A stretch of 64,000 bases of DNA from Shinisaurus crocodilurus (GCA_021292165.1 CM037880.1:223726467-223790466); one strand, 5' to 3'. Counted from the stretch's first letter, positions 50,370-53,301 are shown. Made by a program: numbers and translations. Notes: generated by a model from the letters alone, not told the origin.

Positions 50370-51251
50370 CCCCCTCCCCCCTCCCCGCCGCCTTTGCCTT
50401 TCCCCCAGTGCTGGGACTCAGGCACAGTTGCCCAGCGAGTGCCACCTGGTGGCTCTTGAAAGGTCAGAGGTCAAAGGCAGGGTCCTGGGATGAAGCTGGG
50501 GCTCCAGAGCCTGCTGCCAGCTCCAGCCCCAACCCCGCCGTCCATGTCGTGCAGAGCCCCAGGCCGGCAGCCACCCGCGGCAGGGTCGCCCCCCCCCGGG
50601 GCTCCAGCCGCCCGCCCCCTCCTCTCACCCGCCTGCGGTGAGGCAGTGCCCCTTCGGTCCTGCTCACTGCGGGCGGGCGGGCGGGCGGGCAGACTGCTTG
50701 AGCCGACAGCCCCGGAGGCGCTGCCGCCTCGCTGTTTTGGAATACAGGCTGAGCCTTTGGCCGAACCCCGGGACACCGGATGTAACAATAAAGAAGGGTA
50801 CCTCTGAGCATGGGCAGCCAACTCCCATGCAGTGGGTATTTGGAGCGGGGGGGGGGCAGGGCTCCTGGGAGGCTCGATCCCGGAGCCAGCCCCTCCCCCC
50901 CCACAGGAGTTCCCCAGCTGCCTCGGTTCTTGCCAGGCCTGAAGGGGGCGGTGGCGCAGGGCACGTCGCTGGGCGCTTCCCCGGGTCTTGGATCGGGCCC
51001 GGATGCTTGGCTTACAGCAGCAAGAGGGGTGACCACCCGCCGCCACCCCCCACACCCCCCCATGCTGGTGAATGTTCAGGCAGCCGGTGACCATTCCTCC
51101 CCCACCCTTCTCCGGTTCCCCTCAGATTTCCCCGCTGGAGGAGAACATGGGCGAATCCATCTGCTCTCTCAAGTTCGCCCAGCGCGTCTGCAAAGTGGAG
51201 CTGGGCCCGGCTGCCCGCCGCGTCGACTCGTCGGCACAGCACGAGCTTTGA
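8191..51251 (+). CDS. KIFC2: Kinesin family member C2 (whole gene, 19 coding exons)
   Basis: C-terminal-motor kinesin of the kinesin-14 class; mammalian KIFC2 is a mostly neuronal microtubule motor. Exons, with phases that all agree: 8191-8325, 17590-17680, 18693-18862, 22773-23028, 24001-24188, 27217-27282, 27594-27731, 31931-32128, 33986-34159, 34768-34915, 35134-35264, 37167-37278, 41655-41830, 44851-44955, 46615-46745, 47942-48065, 48458-48587, 49494-49723, 51126-51251. About 942 residues (human is about 838). The N-terminus MYAFYSLL matches mammalian KIFC2. Residues ~133-600 are coiled coil. The motor starts at GNIRVLCR (~603), with P-loop GQTGSGKT (~685), switch I NERSSRSH (~798) and switch [11 protein letters not shown] (~829). 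Adjacent convergent FOXH1 confirms orthology over KIFC3. The motor is intact and reads more KIFC3-like than the mammalian one. The end of exon 3 and the start of exon 4 are the least certain points. Confidence 0.93.
8326..10782 (+). other. KIFC2 intron 1, first part: no classified repeat or exon seen
   Basis: G+C-rich near the exon, with CCG/GCC tracts (8450-8470), then ordinary composition. No splice-flanked sequence resembling KIFC2 was found. Confidence 0.4.
10783..10947. mobile_element. hAT-type element, 'CAGGGCCGGTGCTAC' family, intact duplication
   Basis: Inverse orientation to the 6843 copy: CAGGACCGGTGCAAGGCAG at the left and GGTAGCACCGGCCCTG at the right. Flanked by the perfect duplication CCTTCCCT (10775-10782 and 10948-10955). 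Confidence 0.88.
12238..12494. mobile_element. Tigger/pogo-like MITE, copy 2
   Basis: CAGTAATACCTTGGATTGCAAG at the left, CCATCCAAGGTACTGTACTG at the right, with TA on both sides. The interior differs from the other copies (GACTTGCTAAACAAGCG). Confidence 0.78.
12957..13016 (+). repeat. (TG)n(AG)n microsatellite
   Basis: A run of GT dinucleotides passes into GA dinucleotides. Purine-pyrimidine composition; no other feature. Confidence 0.9.
13040..15310 (-). mobile_element. Penelope-like element (GIY-YIG), 5'-truncated, interrupted
   Basis: On the - strand, 14976-14617 encodes [11 protein letters not shown]...[14 protein letters not shown] then [20 protein letters not shown], the GIY-YIG endonuclease domain of Penelope-like retroelements. 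Beyond the LINE inserted at 14147-14612 the ORF resumes, with [20 protein letters not shown] (about 14105-14020), the typical C-terminal end of the same proteins. Remnants of the reverse-transcriptase C-terminus lie at 15060-15300 with stops. 13040-13990 is A/T-rich and would be the 3' untranslated part. Lies in KIFC2 intron 1, antisense to the gene. Inactive. Confidence 0.8.
14147..14612 (-). mobile_element. LINE 3' end (L2/CR1-type), inserted into the Penelope element
   Basis: Starts with a (TTTA)n tail on the + strand, then TCGCCCATCTGGCCGGC, then the C-terminal end of a reverse-transcriptase ORF on the - strand ([11 protein letters not shown]...; [20 protein letters not shown]). Almost identical to 20003-20746, but 5'-truncated earlier. 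Such C-terminal segments are known from L2/CR1-group LINEs. Confidence 0.85.
15316..15566. mobile_element. Tigger/pogo-like MITE, copy 3
   Basis: CTGTCATGCCTTGGATTG at the left (first CAG mutated to CTG) and CCAAGGTATTACTG at the right, with TA on both sides (15314-15315, 15567-15568). Inserted at the edge of Penelope-derived sequence. Confidence 0.8.
15569..15640 (+). mobile_element. Penelope-like fragment in opposite orientation
   Basis: ATTCTGATATGAGGAGTGGC and CACCCACAGTGTAAGGGCCAC match the reverse complement of 14877-14933 of the element above, and encode [11 protein letters not shown]. It is therefore a second Penelope piece, inverted relative to the first. Confidence 0.65.
16269..16465 (+). 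mobile_element. tRNA-derived SINE, copy 1
   Basis: The head GGTGGCAGAGCCCCCGCTTTGCATGC then AGAAGGTCCCAGGTTGGATCC carries decayed A and B boxes of a pol III promoter. The body CTCCTGCCTGAAACCCAGGAG is shared with 25527-25712. Not a functional tRNA gene. Confidence 0.65.
16660..17270 (-). mobile_element. CR1/L3-like LINE 3' region
   Basis: The + strand reads GGTCCATCTAGTCCAGCATG, then GTCCAGTCCCCTTTTAAAGCC, and on to GCTCCAGCCCCGGGATCAT. On the - strand 17214-16951 gives [20 protein letters not shown], the end of a CR1-group reverse-transcriptase ORF. Related to the fragment at 38735-38870. Confidence 0.75.
17590..17680 (+). CDS. KIFC2: KIFC2 coding exon 2
   Basis: Acceptor CTCCTCCCACAG and donor GACA|GTACGT, phase 0 in and phase 1 out. 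It encodes a basic stretch followed by [10 protein letters not shown], which matches the ELWTELTGL segment of human KIFC2. Confidence 0.88.
17857..17995. mobile_element. hAT-type MITE, 'CCTTCCCCAACC' family, palindrome
   Basis: CAGCTTTCCCCCAAACCCGGC to CGCCGGGTTGGGGAAAATCTG, with arms around CAGCCATGGTGGCTG. Lies about 180 bases after KIFC2 exon 2. The duplication is imperfect. Confidence 0.75.
18693..18862 (+). CDS. KIFC2: KIFC2 coding exon 3
   Basis: It follows CCTTTGGCAG and encodes a serine/acidic tract ([18 protein letters not shown]) and [16 protein letters not shown], matching the position of the SSEPEDGSEG region in human KIFC2. The end is uncertain: AAG|GTCTTC at 18863 gives the right phase but is a weak donor. 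In-phase alternatives lie at 18902, 18911 and AGG|GTGGGT at 18917, which would add 13-18 residues. Confidence 0.75.
18863..19111 (+). other. Start of KIFC2 intron 3
   Basis: GTGGG-rich. It may contain 39-54 extra coding bases if a later donor (18902-18917) is used for exon 3. Confidence 0.4.
19112..19530 (-). mobile_element. CR1 LINE 3' end
   Basis: Starts on the + strand with CATAGAATCATAGAAAAGTAG, the complement of the CR1 terminal repeat ATTCTATG. On the - strand it encodes [20 protein letters not shown] and [20 protein letters not shown], the C-terminus of CR1 ORF2. Nearly identical to the + copy at 53302-53740. Confidence 0.92.
20003..20746 (-). mobile_element. LINE 3' end (L2/CR1-type), longest copy
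   Basis: 196 codons open on the - strand (20742-20152), from [16 protein letters not shown] through [14 protein letters not shown] and [20 protein letters not shown] to a stop, followed by a 3' UTR and (TTTA)n on the + strand at 20003-20036. This is the C-terminal third of a reverse transcriptase. 5'-truncated, so immobile. Confidence 0.9.
20770..21185. repeat. Fold-back repeat with AACCATGGTTTGTTAACC motifs
   Basis: Contains ACAAACCATGGTTTGTTAACC, ACAAACAACCC, and, in reverse, GGTTATCGTTACGTGTGAA and GGTTAACCATGAGTTGGC. The same words, in the same palindromic style, occur at 40870-41190. Probably a non-autonomous DNA transposon with internal inverted repeats; ends not resolved. Confidence 0.55.
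21633..21770. mobile_element. hAT-type MITE, 'CAGGGATGGGCGGG' variant
   Basis: CAGGGATGGGCGGGAAAGAGG to GCGCGTCCCCTG, with interior arms AACTCCCAGCATTCC / CTCCTGGGAGTTGAA. Flanks CCCTATAG and TGCTATAG agree at 6 of 8 positions. Confidence 0.65.
21927..22612. mobile_element. hAT-type element with arrays of GAGTC subterminal repeats
   Basis: Ends are CAGGGATGTTGAAGAGTCC and GAGTCCCCATCCCTG, with ACACACAC on both sides (low complexity, so weak as a duplication). About 15 GAGTC words occupy 21948-22065, and a second array lies at 22478-22595. A second start-like block CAGGGATGTTGACGAGTCC at 22467 suggests an internal rearrangement. Middle part is not coding. Lies in KIFC2 intron 3. Confidence 0.7.
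22773..23028 (+). CDS. KIFC2: KIFC2 coding exon 4
   Basis: It encodes [18 protein letters not shown] (like human SLLTVTSQLLALLAWLRS) then a strongly charged coiled coil rich in K, R, E and Q, ending GAAG|GTGAGT in phase 1. The start is the AG at 22772; the AG at 22781 is also in phase and would drop three residues. Confidence 0.85.
23029..24000 (+). other. KIFC2 intron 4
   Basis: No classified repeat or extra exon recognised in this 972-bp intron. Confidence 0.45.
24001..24188 (+). CDS. KIFC2: KIFC2 coding exon 5
   Basis: Acceptor CTCCTCCGGCCAG, donor CAG|GTGAGT, phase 1 in and 0 out. It encodes [18 protein letters not shown] and further heptad-type coiled coil ending [13 protein letters not shown]. 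Confidence 0.88.
24219..24368. mobile_element. hAT-type MITE, 'CCTTCCCCAACC' family
   Basis: CAGCCTTCCCCAGCCAGGCGC to GGGCACCAAGCTGGGGAGGG, with arms TTGGACTACACGTCCCATCATC / GATGATGAGAATTGTAGTTC. Directly downstream of exon 5. Confidence 0.7.
24680..24708 (+). repeat. Short (GTCC)n run
   Basis: CCGCGTCCGTCCGTCCGTCC; tetranucleotide microsatellite. Confidence 0.7.
24797..25460. mobile_element. hAT-type element, 'CAGGGCCGGATTAAG' family, GC-rich composite
   Basis: Ends CAGGGCCGGATTAAGAGC and ATCTTAATCCGGTCCTG, flanked by the perfect duplication TACACGCC (24789-24796 and 25461-25468). The interior (24880-25100) is extremely CpG-rich with reiterated CGCTGCGCC words, and near 25325-25392 it contains the GGGGCGCTAAATATTA...CCTGCACCGGTCCTG end of the other CAGGGCCGG family. 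It forms a CpG-rich patch in KIFC2 intron 5. Confidence 0.85.
25527..25712 (+). mobile_element. tRNA-derived SINE, copy 2
   Basis: GGGGCTGTAGCTCAGCAATAG (A box) and GGTCCCAAGTTCAATCTCC (B box region), then the body with CTGGAGATCCACTGCCAG and AGTCAGCTTCCGATGTTCC at the end. Same family as 16269-16465. Confidence 0.75.
25970..27033 (-). mobile_element. LINE 3' UTR (L2/CR1-type), split by the solo LTR
   Basis: The left part (25970-26100) has a (TTTA)n tail and CACCGCCCATC...CCTGGGCGGTTTACAA; the right part (26885-27033) continues with AAAAGGTCTTCACCTGGCGCC and GGTAGGCGCCAGGC, the same block as at 60411-60450. The LTR at 26106 with its 5-bp duplication interrupts it. Confidence 0.75.
26106..26879 (+). 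mobile_element. Solo LTR, copy 2
   Basis: A 774-bp TGTGGAGAAAGCCC...GATCCTTCACA element flanked by the perfect 5-bp duplication GTAAC (26101-26105 and 26880-26884). AATAAA at 26722-26727 is the likely LTR poly(A) signal. Same family as 1602-2367 in the opposite orientation. Contains a (CA)n tract near 26132-26154. Confidence 0.87.
27217..27282 (+). CDS. KIFC2: KIFC2 coding exon 6
   Basis: 22 codons between TTTCTCGGCAG and [29 protein letters not shown] aligns with the LEELKQQLEQQEEELGRLRL segment of human KIFC2. Confidence 0.93.
27594..27731 (+). CDS. KIFC2: KIFC2 coding exon 7
   Basis: 46 codons between TTGTTCCCCAG and [29 protein letters not shown] matches human TDSEKRVQHLTLENEALKQS almost residue for residue. 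Confidence 0.95.
27843..27977. mobile_element. hAT-type MITE, 'CTCCAACCTTGGG' family, copy 3
   Basis: 135-bp palindrome 110 bases downstream of exon 7; flanks TTGTATTG and CTGTATTG agree at 7 of 8 positions. Confidence 0.9.
28250..28560. repeat. Unclassified interspersed repeat fragment
   Basis: GGTAATACCGTTATTAGGACCGACC and GAGTTCTCCAGAACTCTTCATCAG resemble a stretch at 61700-61760 (GATACCTTTATTAGGACAAACC). Two copies imply an interspersed repeat, class unknown. A 21-bp direct repeat ACACTCAAACTGAATTTATAC occurs twice near 28531-28570. Confidence 0.45.
29044..29182. mobile_element. hAT-type MITE, 'CCTTCCCCAACC' family
   Basis: CAGCTTCCCCCACCCTGGCACC to TTGCCCGGGTGGGGAAGG, with arms GTTGGACTGCAACTCCCATC / GATGGCTGGGAATTGCAGTC. 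Confidence 0.7.
29386..29635 (-). mobile_element. Sauria SINE, full length
   Basis: On the - strand: GAGCCAGTGGTGGCGTAGTGG (A box), GGGTTCGAGTCCCC (B box), GAGTTTCATGGCC..., CCTCACAGGGTTGTTGTGAGG, then the LINE-type tail AAGCCGCCTTGGGTTCC...GGCGGGGTATAAAT and (TAAA)n. This tRNA-headed family is characteristic of squamates. KIFC2 intron 7. Confidence 0.93.
30441..31172 (+). mobile_element. LINE 3' end (L2/CR1-type)
   Basis: Encodes [19 protein letters not shown] through [20 protein letters not shown] and [20 protein letters not shown]; a frame break near 30885 precedes [20 protein letters not shown]. Ends with the CGCCCAGGGTGGCCGG / GCCAGATGGGCGA hairpin and (AATA)n. 5'-truncated; 97% like 20003-20746 by eye only. 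Confidence 0.9.
31180..31366. repeat. Diverged fold-back repeat
   Basis: GGCTTAACTGTGGCTTAGCC, GACAACACGCTAAGCCATGAG and GTTTACTTTGGGTGG-like words resemble the AACCATGG fold-back family at 20770 and 40870. Low confidence in limits. Confidence 0.35.
31370..31437 (+). mobile_element. Sauria SINE central fragment
   Basis: ACTCAGCCTAGCCTACCTCACAGGGTTGTTGTGAGGATAAAATGG; head and tail absent. Confidence 0.7.
31438..31800 (-). mobile_element. LINE 3' region (L2-type)
   Basis: (TTTA)n tail on the + strand followed by TATGCCGCTCCATATCTAAG, AGGAGGTCTTTGGCAGGCGCC and CAGGGAGTTCCACAGAAATGG. The word order matches the other LINE 3' regions here, and the - strand carries a degraded C-terminal ORF ([13 protein letters not shown]). 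Confidence 0.7.
31931..32128 (+). CDS. KIFC2: KIFC2 coding exon 8
   Basis: 66 codons between CTCTACGCAG and CAG|GTGAGC. Coiled coil with regular L/V heptads ([19 protein letters not shown]). This part of the coil is longer than in human KIFC2. Confidence 0.92.
32369..32503. mobile_element. hAT-type MITE, 'CTCCAACCTTGGG' family, copy 4
   Basis: 135-bp palindrome in KIFC2 intron 8. No 8-bp duplication is recognisable. Its right half plus flank is repeated immediately downstream. Confidence 0.88.
32436..32632 (+). repeat. ~97-bp tandem duplication of MITE right arm plus flank
   Basis: The right arm (GCTGGCTGGGGCATGCTGGG to GAACACTG) with the flank TGTGAAGGTGTTTGGGGGG and GAAATGGAGGTGC occurs twice in direct order, at about 32436-32535 and 32533-32632. 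The copies differ mainly in the length of the G-run. Confidence 0.85.
33289..33352. mobile_element. hAT-type MITE fragment, 'CCTTCCCCAACC' family
   Basis: CAGCCTTCCCCAACCTCCCGATG then GTCGGACTACAGCTCCCATC; left part only. Confidence 0.55.
33491..33692 (-). mobile_element. Sauria SINE, tail-truncated
   Basis: From TTTTTTCCTGCAAGGAACCC to CACACTGGCTCTC; lacks the terminal (TAAA)n. KIFC2 intron 8. Confidence 0.88.
33761..33790 (+). repeat. (CA)n microsatellite
   Basis: GCGCGCACACACACACACAGACAGACACACAC. Confidence 0.7.
33986..34159 (+). CDS. KIFC2: KIFC2 coding exon 9
   Basis: 58 codons between TTTTCCCCGCTCAG and AAG|GTAAAG. Coiled coil ([20 protein letters not shown]), phase 0 at both ends. 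Confidence 0.92.
34280..34420. mobile_element. Probable hAT-type element fragment ('GGGGTGGGGAACTTTTTGCAGCC')
   Basis: GAGGGGTGGGGAACTTTTTGC then CAGCCCGAGGGCCG is the start typical of a hAT family; the right end is not recognised. Confidence 0.4.
34768..34915 (+). CDS. KIFC2: KIFC2 coding exon 10
   Basis: It follows a long C-tract acceptor and ends GCAG|GTAGGG in phase 1. Coiled coil [19 protein letters not shown]. Confidence 0.92.
35134..35264 (+). CDS. KIFC2: KIFC2 coding exon 11
   Basis: Phase 1 in and 0 out, ending [34 protein letters not shown] aligns with human CGDLRGLVSTFTQSCQGSLS-EARGQ, a KIFC2-diagnostic block. Confidence 0.94.
35737..35912 (+). mobile_element. 5S rRNA-headed SINE with CR1-like tail, copy 1
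   Basis: The head includes GTCTGAGCGTGGAAAGCTAAG and CAGGGTCAGGCCTGGTTATG and ACTTGGATGGGAGACC, which is the internal promoter half of 5S rRNA. The second half, CCTGCATTGAGCAGGGGGTT then GGACTCGATAGCCTTGTAGG and CTCCTTCCAACTCTATAATC, is the 3' end of CR1. Not a functional 5S gene: the 3' half of 5S is replaced. Confidence 0.88.
36358..36527 (+). mobile_element. 5S rRNA-headed SINE with CR1-like tail, copy 2
   Basis: Same structure as copy 1 (CAGGCCTGTGGCTCATGCTGG start), with a short deletion in the head (CAGTGTGAGTGTGG). Ends ATGATCTATGAAATCTATGAT. Confidence 0.87.
36682..36855 (-). mobile_element. 5S rRNA-headed SINE with CR1-like tail, copy 3
   Basis: Reverse orientation: TAGATCATAGAGCTGGAAGGGG at the left (CR1 tail complement) and GTCTCCCTTCCAAGTCATCACC, CAGGCCTGACCCTGCTTAGC (5S complement) at the right, ending GAGCCGCAGGCCTG. 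Confidence 0.87.
37140..37166 (+). other. KIFC2: Acceptor region of KIFC2 exon 12
   Basis: TTTCTCC then a run of C and GCCAG. Pure-C polypyrimidine tract, like that before exons 10 and 17. Confidence 0.6.
37167..37278 (+). CDS. KIFC2: KIFC2 coding exon 12 (neck)
   Basis: It follows a C-rich tract ending GCCAG and ends AAAG|GTACAC in phase 1. [20 protein letters not shown] then LELKG is the neck coil immediately before a kinesin-14 motor. Confidence 0.94.
37627..37791 (-). mobile_element. Sauria SINE, head-truncated
   Basis: (TTTA)n, TATACCCCGCCTTTTTTCC, then to GTCCGTGACTGGCCC; the tRNA head is missing. KIFC2 intron 12. Confidence 0.88.
38427..38515 (+). repeat. Direct repeat, unit A
   Basis: About 85 bp from CAATTGCTGCCTGCTGGCGTA to GAGGAAAAGTTAGTCTT, repeated almost exactly at 39849-39942. 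Confidence 0.85.
38735..38870 (+). mobile_element. CR1/L3-like LINE fragment
   Basis: GAACACAAGAAGAGCCCCTC, GGATCAGACCGAGG, CTAGTCCAGCCTTCTGTTC and GAAGCCCACGAGCAGGACAG. Matches the family at 16660-17270. Confidence 0.7.
39120..39352 (+). repeat. LINE-like 3' tail and (ATT)n microsatellite
   Basis: AAAGATGTTTTAAGATG repeats, then TTGTTCCCCGCCTCGATC and GGAGAGGCGGGTAATAAATAAA, a retroelement-type stem and poly(A)-like end, followed by (ATT)n at 39282-39337. Confidence 0.6.
39849..39942 (+). repeat. Direct repeat, unit B
   Basis: Second copy of 38427-38515, with an extra CTGCCTG near its start. The copies are 1.4 kb apart. Confidence 0.85.
40140..40208 (+). mobile_element. LINE 3' terminus
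   Basis: GTAAACCGCCCAGAGAGCTTC then GGCTATTGGGCGGTATAGAA and (AAATAAAT)n. The same terminus occurs at 59878-59944 and, inverted, at 60215-60260. Confidence 0.7.
40606..41190. repeat. Fold-back DNA element with GGGTTCAGACAACA ends, carrying a Sauria SINE
   Basis: GGCTGGGTTCAGACAACATGAT at 40610 and GTTATCGTGTTGTCTGGACCC at 41157 are inverted. Internally there are several pairs of GGTTATCGTGTTGTCTGAACC, AACAAACCATGGTTTGTTAACC and CACAAACAACCC in both orientations. A Sauria SINE sits inside at 40631-40869. DNA-transposon-like; family unknown. Confidence 0.65.
40631..40869 (-). mobile_element. Sauria SINE, full length
   Basis: (TTTA)n, TATACGCCGCCTCCTTTCC, through GAGGTAGG, to CACCACTACGCCACACC at the head. 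Inside the fold-back element; KIFC2 intron 12. Confidence 0.92.
41655..41830 (+). CDS. KIFC2: KIFC2 coding exon 13 (start of motor)
   Basis: Phase 1 in and 0 out (GAG|GTGAGA). Opens with [16 protein letters not shown], the first beta strand of the motor, and runs to [15 protein letters not shown] resembles KIFC3 (VTKEDG) more than human KIFC2. Confidence 0.96.
41831..44318 (+). other. KIFC2 intron 13, first part
   Basis: No retroelement recognised. Contains a short tandem duplication GGATTTTGAGCTGGCA (43258-43322) and a GTGTGCGTGTGCGTGTG run near 43428-43452. Confidence 0.45.
44319..44440. mobile_element. hAT-type MITE, 'CTCCAACCTTGGG' family, copy 5
   Basis: 122-bp palindrome with a shortened loop (GCCCCAGCTGGGGC). 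Perfect 8-bp duplication CTCTAGGT (44311-44318 and 44441-44448). First bases read CACTG rather than CAGTG. Confidence 0.9.
44851..44955 (+). CDS. KIFC2: KIFC2 coding exon 14 (P-loop)
   Basis: 35 codons between CTCTTCCTGTTGCAG and [27 protein letters not shown] carries the Walker A nucleotide-binding loop, intact. Confidence 0.97.
45146..46021. mobile_element. Long inverted-repeat element with ~14-bp direct flanks
   Basis: The left arm (about 45162-45315, GAAAGTGTGAAAACACCACC, GTGATAGAACTTTCTTTTATC) is the inverse of the right arm (about 45815-45970). Each arm is roughly 155 bp and very A/T-rich. CTAGTTGTAAGTAA occurs on both sides (45148-45161 and 46008-46021). Internal ~500 bp includes CTTGAGAAAGGCAAATATTGC then ACGAAACAAG. 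A 14-bp duplication suits retrotransposition rather than hAT. Possibly Penelope-related (these have inverted terminal copies), not proven. Confidence 0.6.
46615..46745 (+). CDS. KIFC2: KIFC2 coding exon 15
   Basis: Acceptor GTCTCTGGTTCCAG, donor ATCAG|GTGAGA, phase 2 out. Contains [18 protein letters not shown] and [13 protein letters not shown]; the EIYNE motif is conserved in kinesin motors. Confidence 0.96.
46985..47370 (-). mobile_element. LINE 3' end (L2/CR1-type)
   Basis: (TTTA)n tail, ATCGCCCATCTGGCCGG, and on the - strand [11 protein letters not shown]... and [20 protein letters not shown] to RREYGVG. 5'-truncated; KIFC2 intron 15. Confidence 0.88.
47562..47731 (+). mobile_element. 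5S rRNA-headed SINE with CR1-like tail, copy 4
   Basis: CACGCTGGCTCAGCTTGTCTG, AGCGTGGAAAGCTAAGCAGG, CCTGGTTATTACTTGTATGGG then the CR1 tail ending TATGATCTATGAGATCTATC. KIFC2 intron 15. Confidence 0.88.
47942..48065 (+). CDS. KIFC2: KIFC2 coding exon 16
   Basis: Acceptor CTCCCTTTAG, phase 2 in and 0 out (AAG|GTAGCC). [20 protein letters not shown] is very close to the corresponding KIFC3 loop (CPDGSGQLYVPGLT). Confidence 0.95.
48336..48404. mobile_element. hAT-type MITE right half
   Basis: GGGAGCTGTAGGCCAGCAAC then ATCTGGGGACCCGAAGTTGG; same right arm as the 63508-63867 copy. Confidence 0.6.
48458..48587 (+). CDS. KIFC2: KIFC2 coding exon 17 (switch I)
   Basis: It follows a C-rich acceptor and ends ACAG|GTACCG in phase 1. 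[16 protein letters not shown] contains switch I (NxxSSRSH) with all key residues present. Confidence 0.97.
49494..49723 (+). CDS. KIFC2: KIFC2 coding exon 18 (switch II)
   Basis: Phase 1 in and 0 out (CAG|GTGCGG). [19 protein letters not shown] is switch [22 protein letters not shown] and [18 protein letters not shown] are microtubule-binding elements. The insertion seen here in mammalian KIFC2 is absent. A (TG)n tract starts right after the donor. Confidence 0.97.
49727..49769 (+). repeat. (TG)n microsatellite at the start of KIFC2 intron 18
   Basis: About 21 GT units beginning six bases after the exon 18 donor. Confidence 0.95.
50278..50367. repeat. (GAT)16(CAT)14 inverted-repeat microsatellite
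   Basis: An uninterrupted run of 16 GAT triplets (50278-50325) passes directly into 14 CAT triplets (50326-50367), so the tract is self-complementary over about 84 bases. KIFC2 intron 18. Confidence 0.97.
51126..51251 (+). CDS. KIFC2: KIFC2 terminal coding exon 19
   Basis: Acceptor CGGTTCCCCTCAG; 41 codons and [23 protein letters not shown] then [13 protein letters not shown] closes the motor. The tail ends after QHEL, shorter than the proline/serine-rich tail of mammalian KIFC2. Confidence 0.95.
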   Translation: MSPLEENMGESICSLKFAQRVCKVELGPAARRVDSSAQHEL

Positions 51252-51537
51252 ACCCCTCTGGAGCGGCCCCTCCTGCGGGCTGCGGAGCAAAAGCCACGGC
51301 GCTGGACCCGGCGTGTGCCCAGCCCCTTTAATGAACGAGTCCTCTCCAAACAGGCCGGTCCTGAATGCAGACAGCCTCGTCCCCCTGTCCCTGCCCGGGT
51401 ACCACTTCCCCCAAAGCTCCAGGGAGTTGGCATCAGCCCCGCCCCAGGGGACAGCCCCTCCTTCCTCTAGGACCGCGACTTAGCTCCAGCCCCTCCCTTC
51501 CCCATGCCTTCCCTCATTCCTTTATCCCAGTGCTCTC

Positions 51538-51662
51538 CAACCTTGGGTCCCCAGATGTTTTTGGCCTGCAACTCCCAGCATGCCCCAGCCAGCATAGCTG
51601 GCTGGGGCATGCTGGGAGTTGCAGGCCAAAAACATCTGGGGACCCAAGGTTGGAGAGCACTG
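51538..51662. mobile_element. hAT-type MITE, 'CTCCAACCTTGGG' family, copy 6
   Basis: 125-bp palindrome, CAGTGCTCTCCAACC to its complement, with the perfect duplication CTTTATCC (51530-51537 and 51663-51670). Probably inside the KIFC2 3' UTR. Confidence 0.9.
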
Positions 51663-52192
51663 CTTTATCCTATCCATAGTTCTGCTGTCACCATCTCAAG
51701 GATCTTCCCCGGAGAGATTCTGGGCGTGGACGTTTGCTCTTTGGTACATGGCAGGGTCTGTTCAGGCACTTTCTCCCTTTTGAATAGTGTTGGGGAGCTG
51801 CTGCGGTGAAATGGGGGGCCACCACGGGAGCAGCCCCCTAATGTCTGACAAGTCCGTGTCGCCCGCGGCTCAGCCTCTTCCTGAACTGGCCCGGATCCCC
51901 GACGTGCATGTCTGAATACGTGGGCCCTTCCACCACCACCCTGAGCAGCCCCCCCCCGCCTTGTGGGGGGCCCCCTCTCCTTTTCTCCCGTCTGGTTTCT
52001 CTCCCGAAAGGCATGTCCAGAATGACTCCGTCCGTGCAGGTGAGCTGCTCCTTGAGCCGCCTGGACAACCTTCCCTTGAATCACACTTGCAATCAGGCTG
52101 GCTGAATCTTGCCGGAAAAGTGCATTTCCCTCCCACCTTTCGCTGCATGTTCGAGGTGTGGAGCAAGGTCCCCATCCATCCATCCTTTAAGA

Positions 52193-52250
52193 GAGCCTTC
52201 CCTAACCTGGTGCCCTCTGTGTTCCCCTCTATGGGGCCACAACTCTTTGG
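52193..52250. mobile_element. Diverged hAT-type MITE fragment
   Basis: GAGCCTTCCCTAACCTGGTGCCC, then GGCCACAACTCTT; left part of the CCTTCCCCAACC family only. Confidence 0.4.
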
Positions 52251-53005
52251 CTTCCTTTTGACTGTGGTGCTTGCTGTAACTGCAAGCAAGGAAGACATAC
52301 CCGGGGAAACAGAGTACCCGCCCAGCTGCCCTCAAGTCCTGGAAGGGAGTGTGTCCCGCTCGCCCACCATGGCTTCTTTGCGTTCGAGCTTTAGCAGGGG
52401 GCCAGCCAGCAGCTGTGTTTCTGGACTATCTACTTGCCTCCATTCCTCCTGACCCTAAGTGGACCCCTCTCCCACTGGCTGCCTGCCTTCCAGCCAGGAC
52501 AATAAACTGGAATGCTGCCCCCCCCACCTTTGCGCTTTGCCTTATTGACGTGTGCGTGCATGTAGGTCTGTATAAAAAGTGCAGGGCTGAATTTTGCAGA
52601 CCCCTTGAATTCGGGGGGGAAGGGCTCTGGAAAGAAAGATGTGGTGGGGCCCCCTGAATTATGGGGATTGCTGCCACTTTCAAGGAAAGGGCCCCCTTTT
52701 CTCGCACAGGACCGATAAGTCTTCTGGTGTCTGGCAAGCAGCTTTAGGAAAGCGCTTTCCCATTCCACGTGGGGCCAACCAGTTTTGCTTGGTATTTGCC
52801 CCAACAACAGTCCTGCCATTTCGTGCAGCCGGACTTGCTTGCTTGAGCCCGGTCTCATCCTTTCCTGAGAGAGCAGCACAGTCACCCCAGCCCCTTCAGG
52901 GTGCGTCTCCCTTGCCATTTATTCTCCAGCCAAATCTTTGGCTGGGGCATCCTTGCTACCCCTTCCATGGGGAGGGAGCCAGTGGATAGGCTGCCCTGGG
53001 TGGGA

Positions 53006-53250
53006 TTATTTATTTATTTATTTATTCTATTTATACCCCGCCTTTTTTTCCTGAAAGGAACCCAAGGCGGCTTACATAATCCTCCTCCTCCTCCTCTCCA
53101 CTTTATCCTCACAACAACCCTGTGAGGTAGGTTAGGCTGAGAGTCCGTGACTGGCCCAAAGTCACCCAGTGAGTTTCATGGCCGAGCGGGGACTAGAACC
53201 CGGATCTCCCTAGTCCCAGACCAACACTCTAACCACTACGCCACACTGGT
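53006..53250 (-). mobile_element. Sauria SINE, full length
   Basis: (TTTA)n, TATACCCCGCCTTTTTTTCC, GTTTCATGGCCGAGCGGGG, to CACTACGCCACACTGG at the head. Confidence 0.92.
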
Positions 53251-53301
53251 TGCCACACAATGCAGCACTTTGCCCTTATTAGATTTAACATTCTGGCCAA
53301 C

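Larger units (their letters stand above)
51252..52520 (+). promoter_or_regulatory. KIFC2: Probable KIFC2 3' UTR with AATAAA at 52501
   Basis: The first canonical AATAAA on the + strand after the stop is at 52501-52506, followed by T/G-rich sequence (TTGACGTGTGCGTGCATGTAGG). If used, the 3' UTR is about 1.25 kb and includes the hAT palindrome at 51538-51662. Confidence 0.45.

Noticed and set aside
50239..50493. Frames encoding poly-D/poly-H or poly-M/poly-I
   Set aside because: These are translations of the GAT/CAT microsatellite in an intron.
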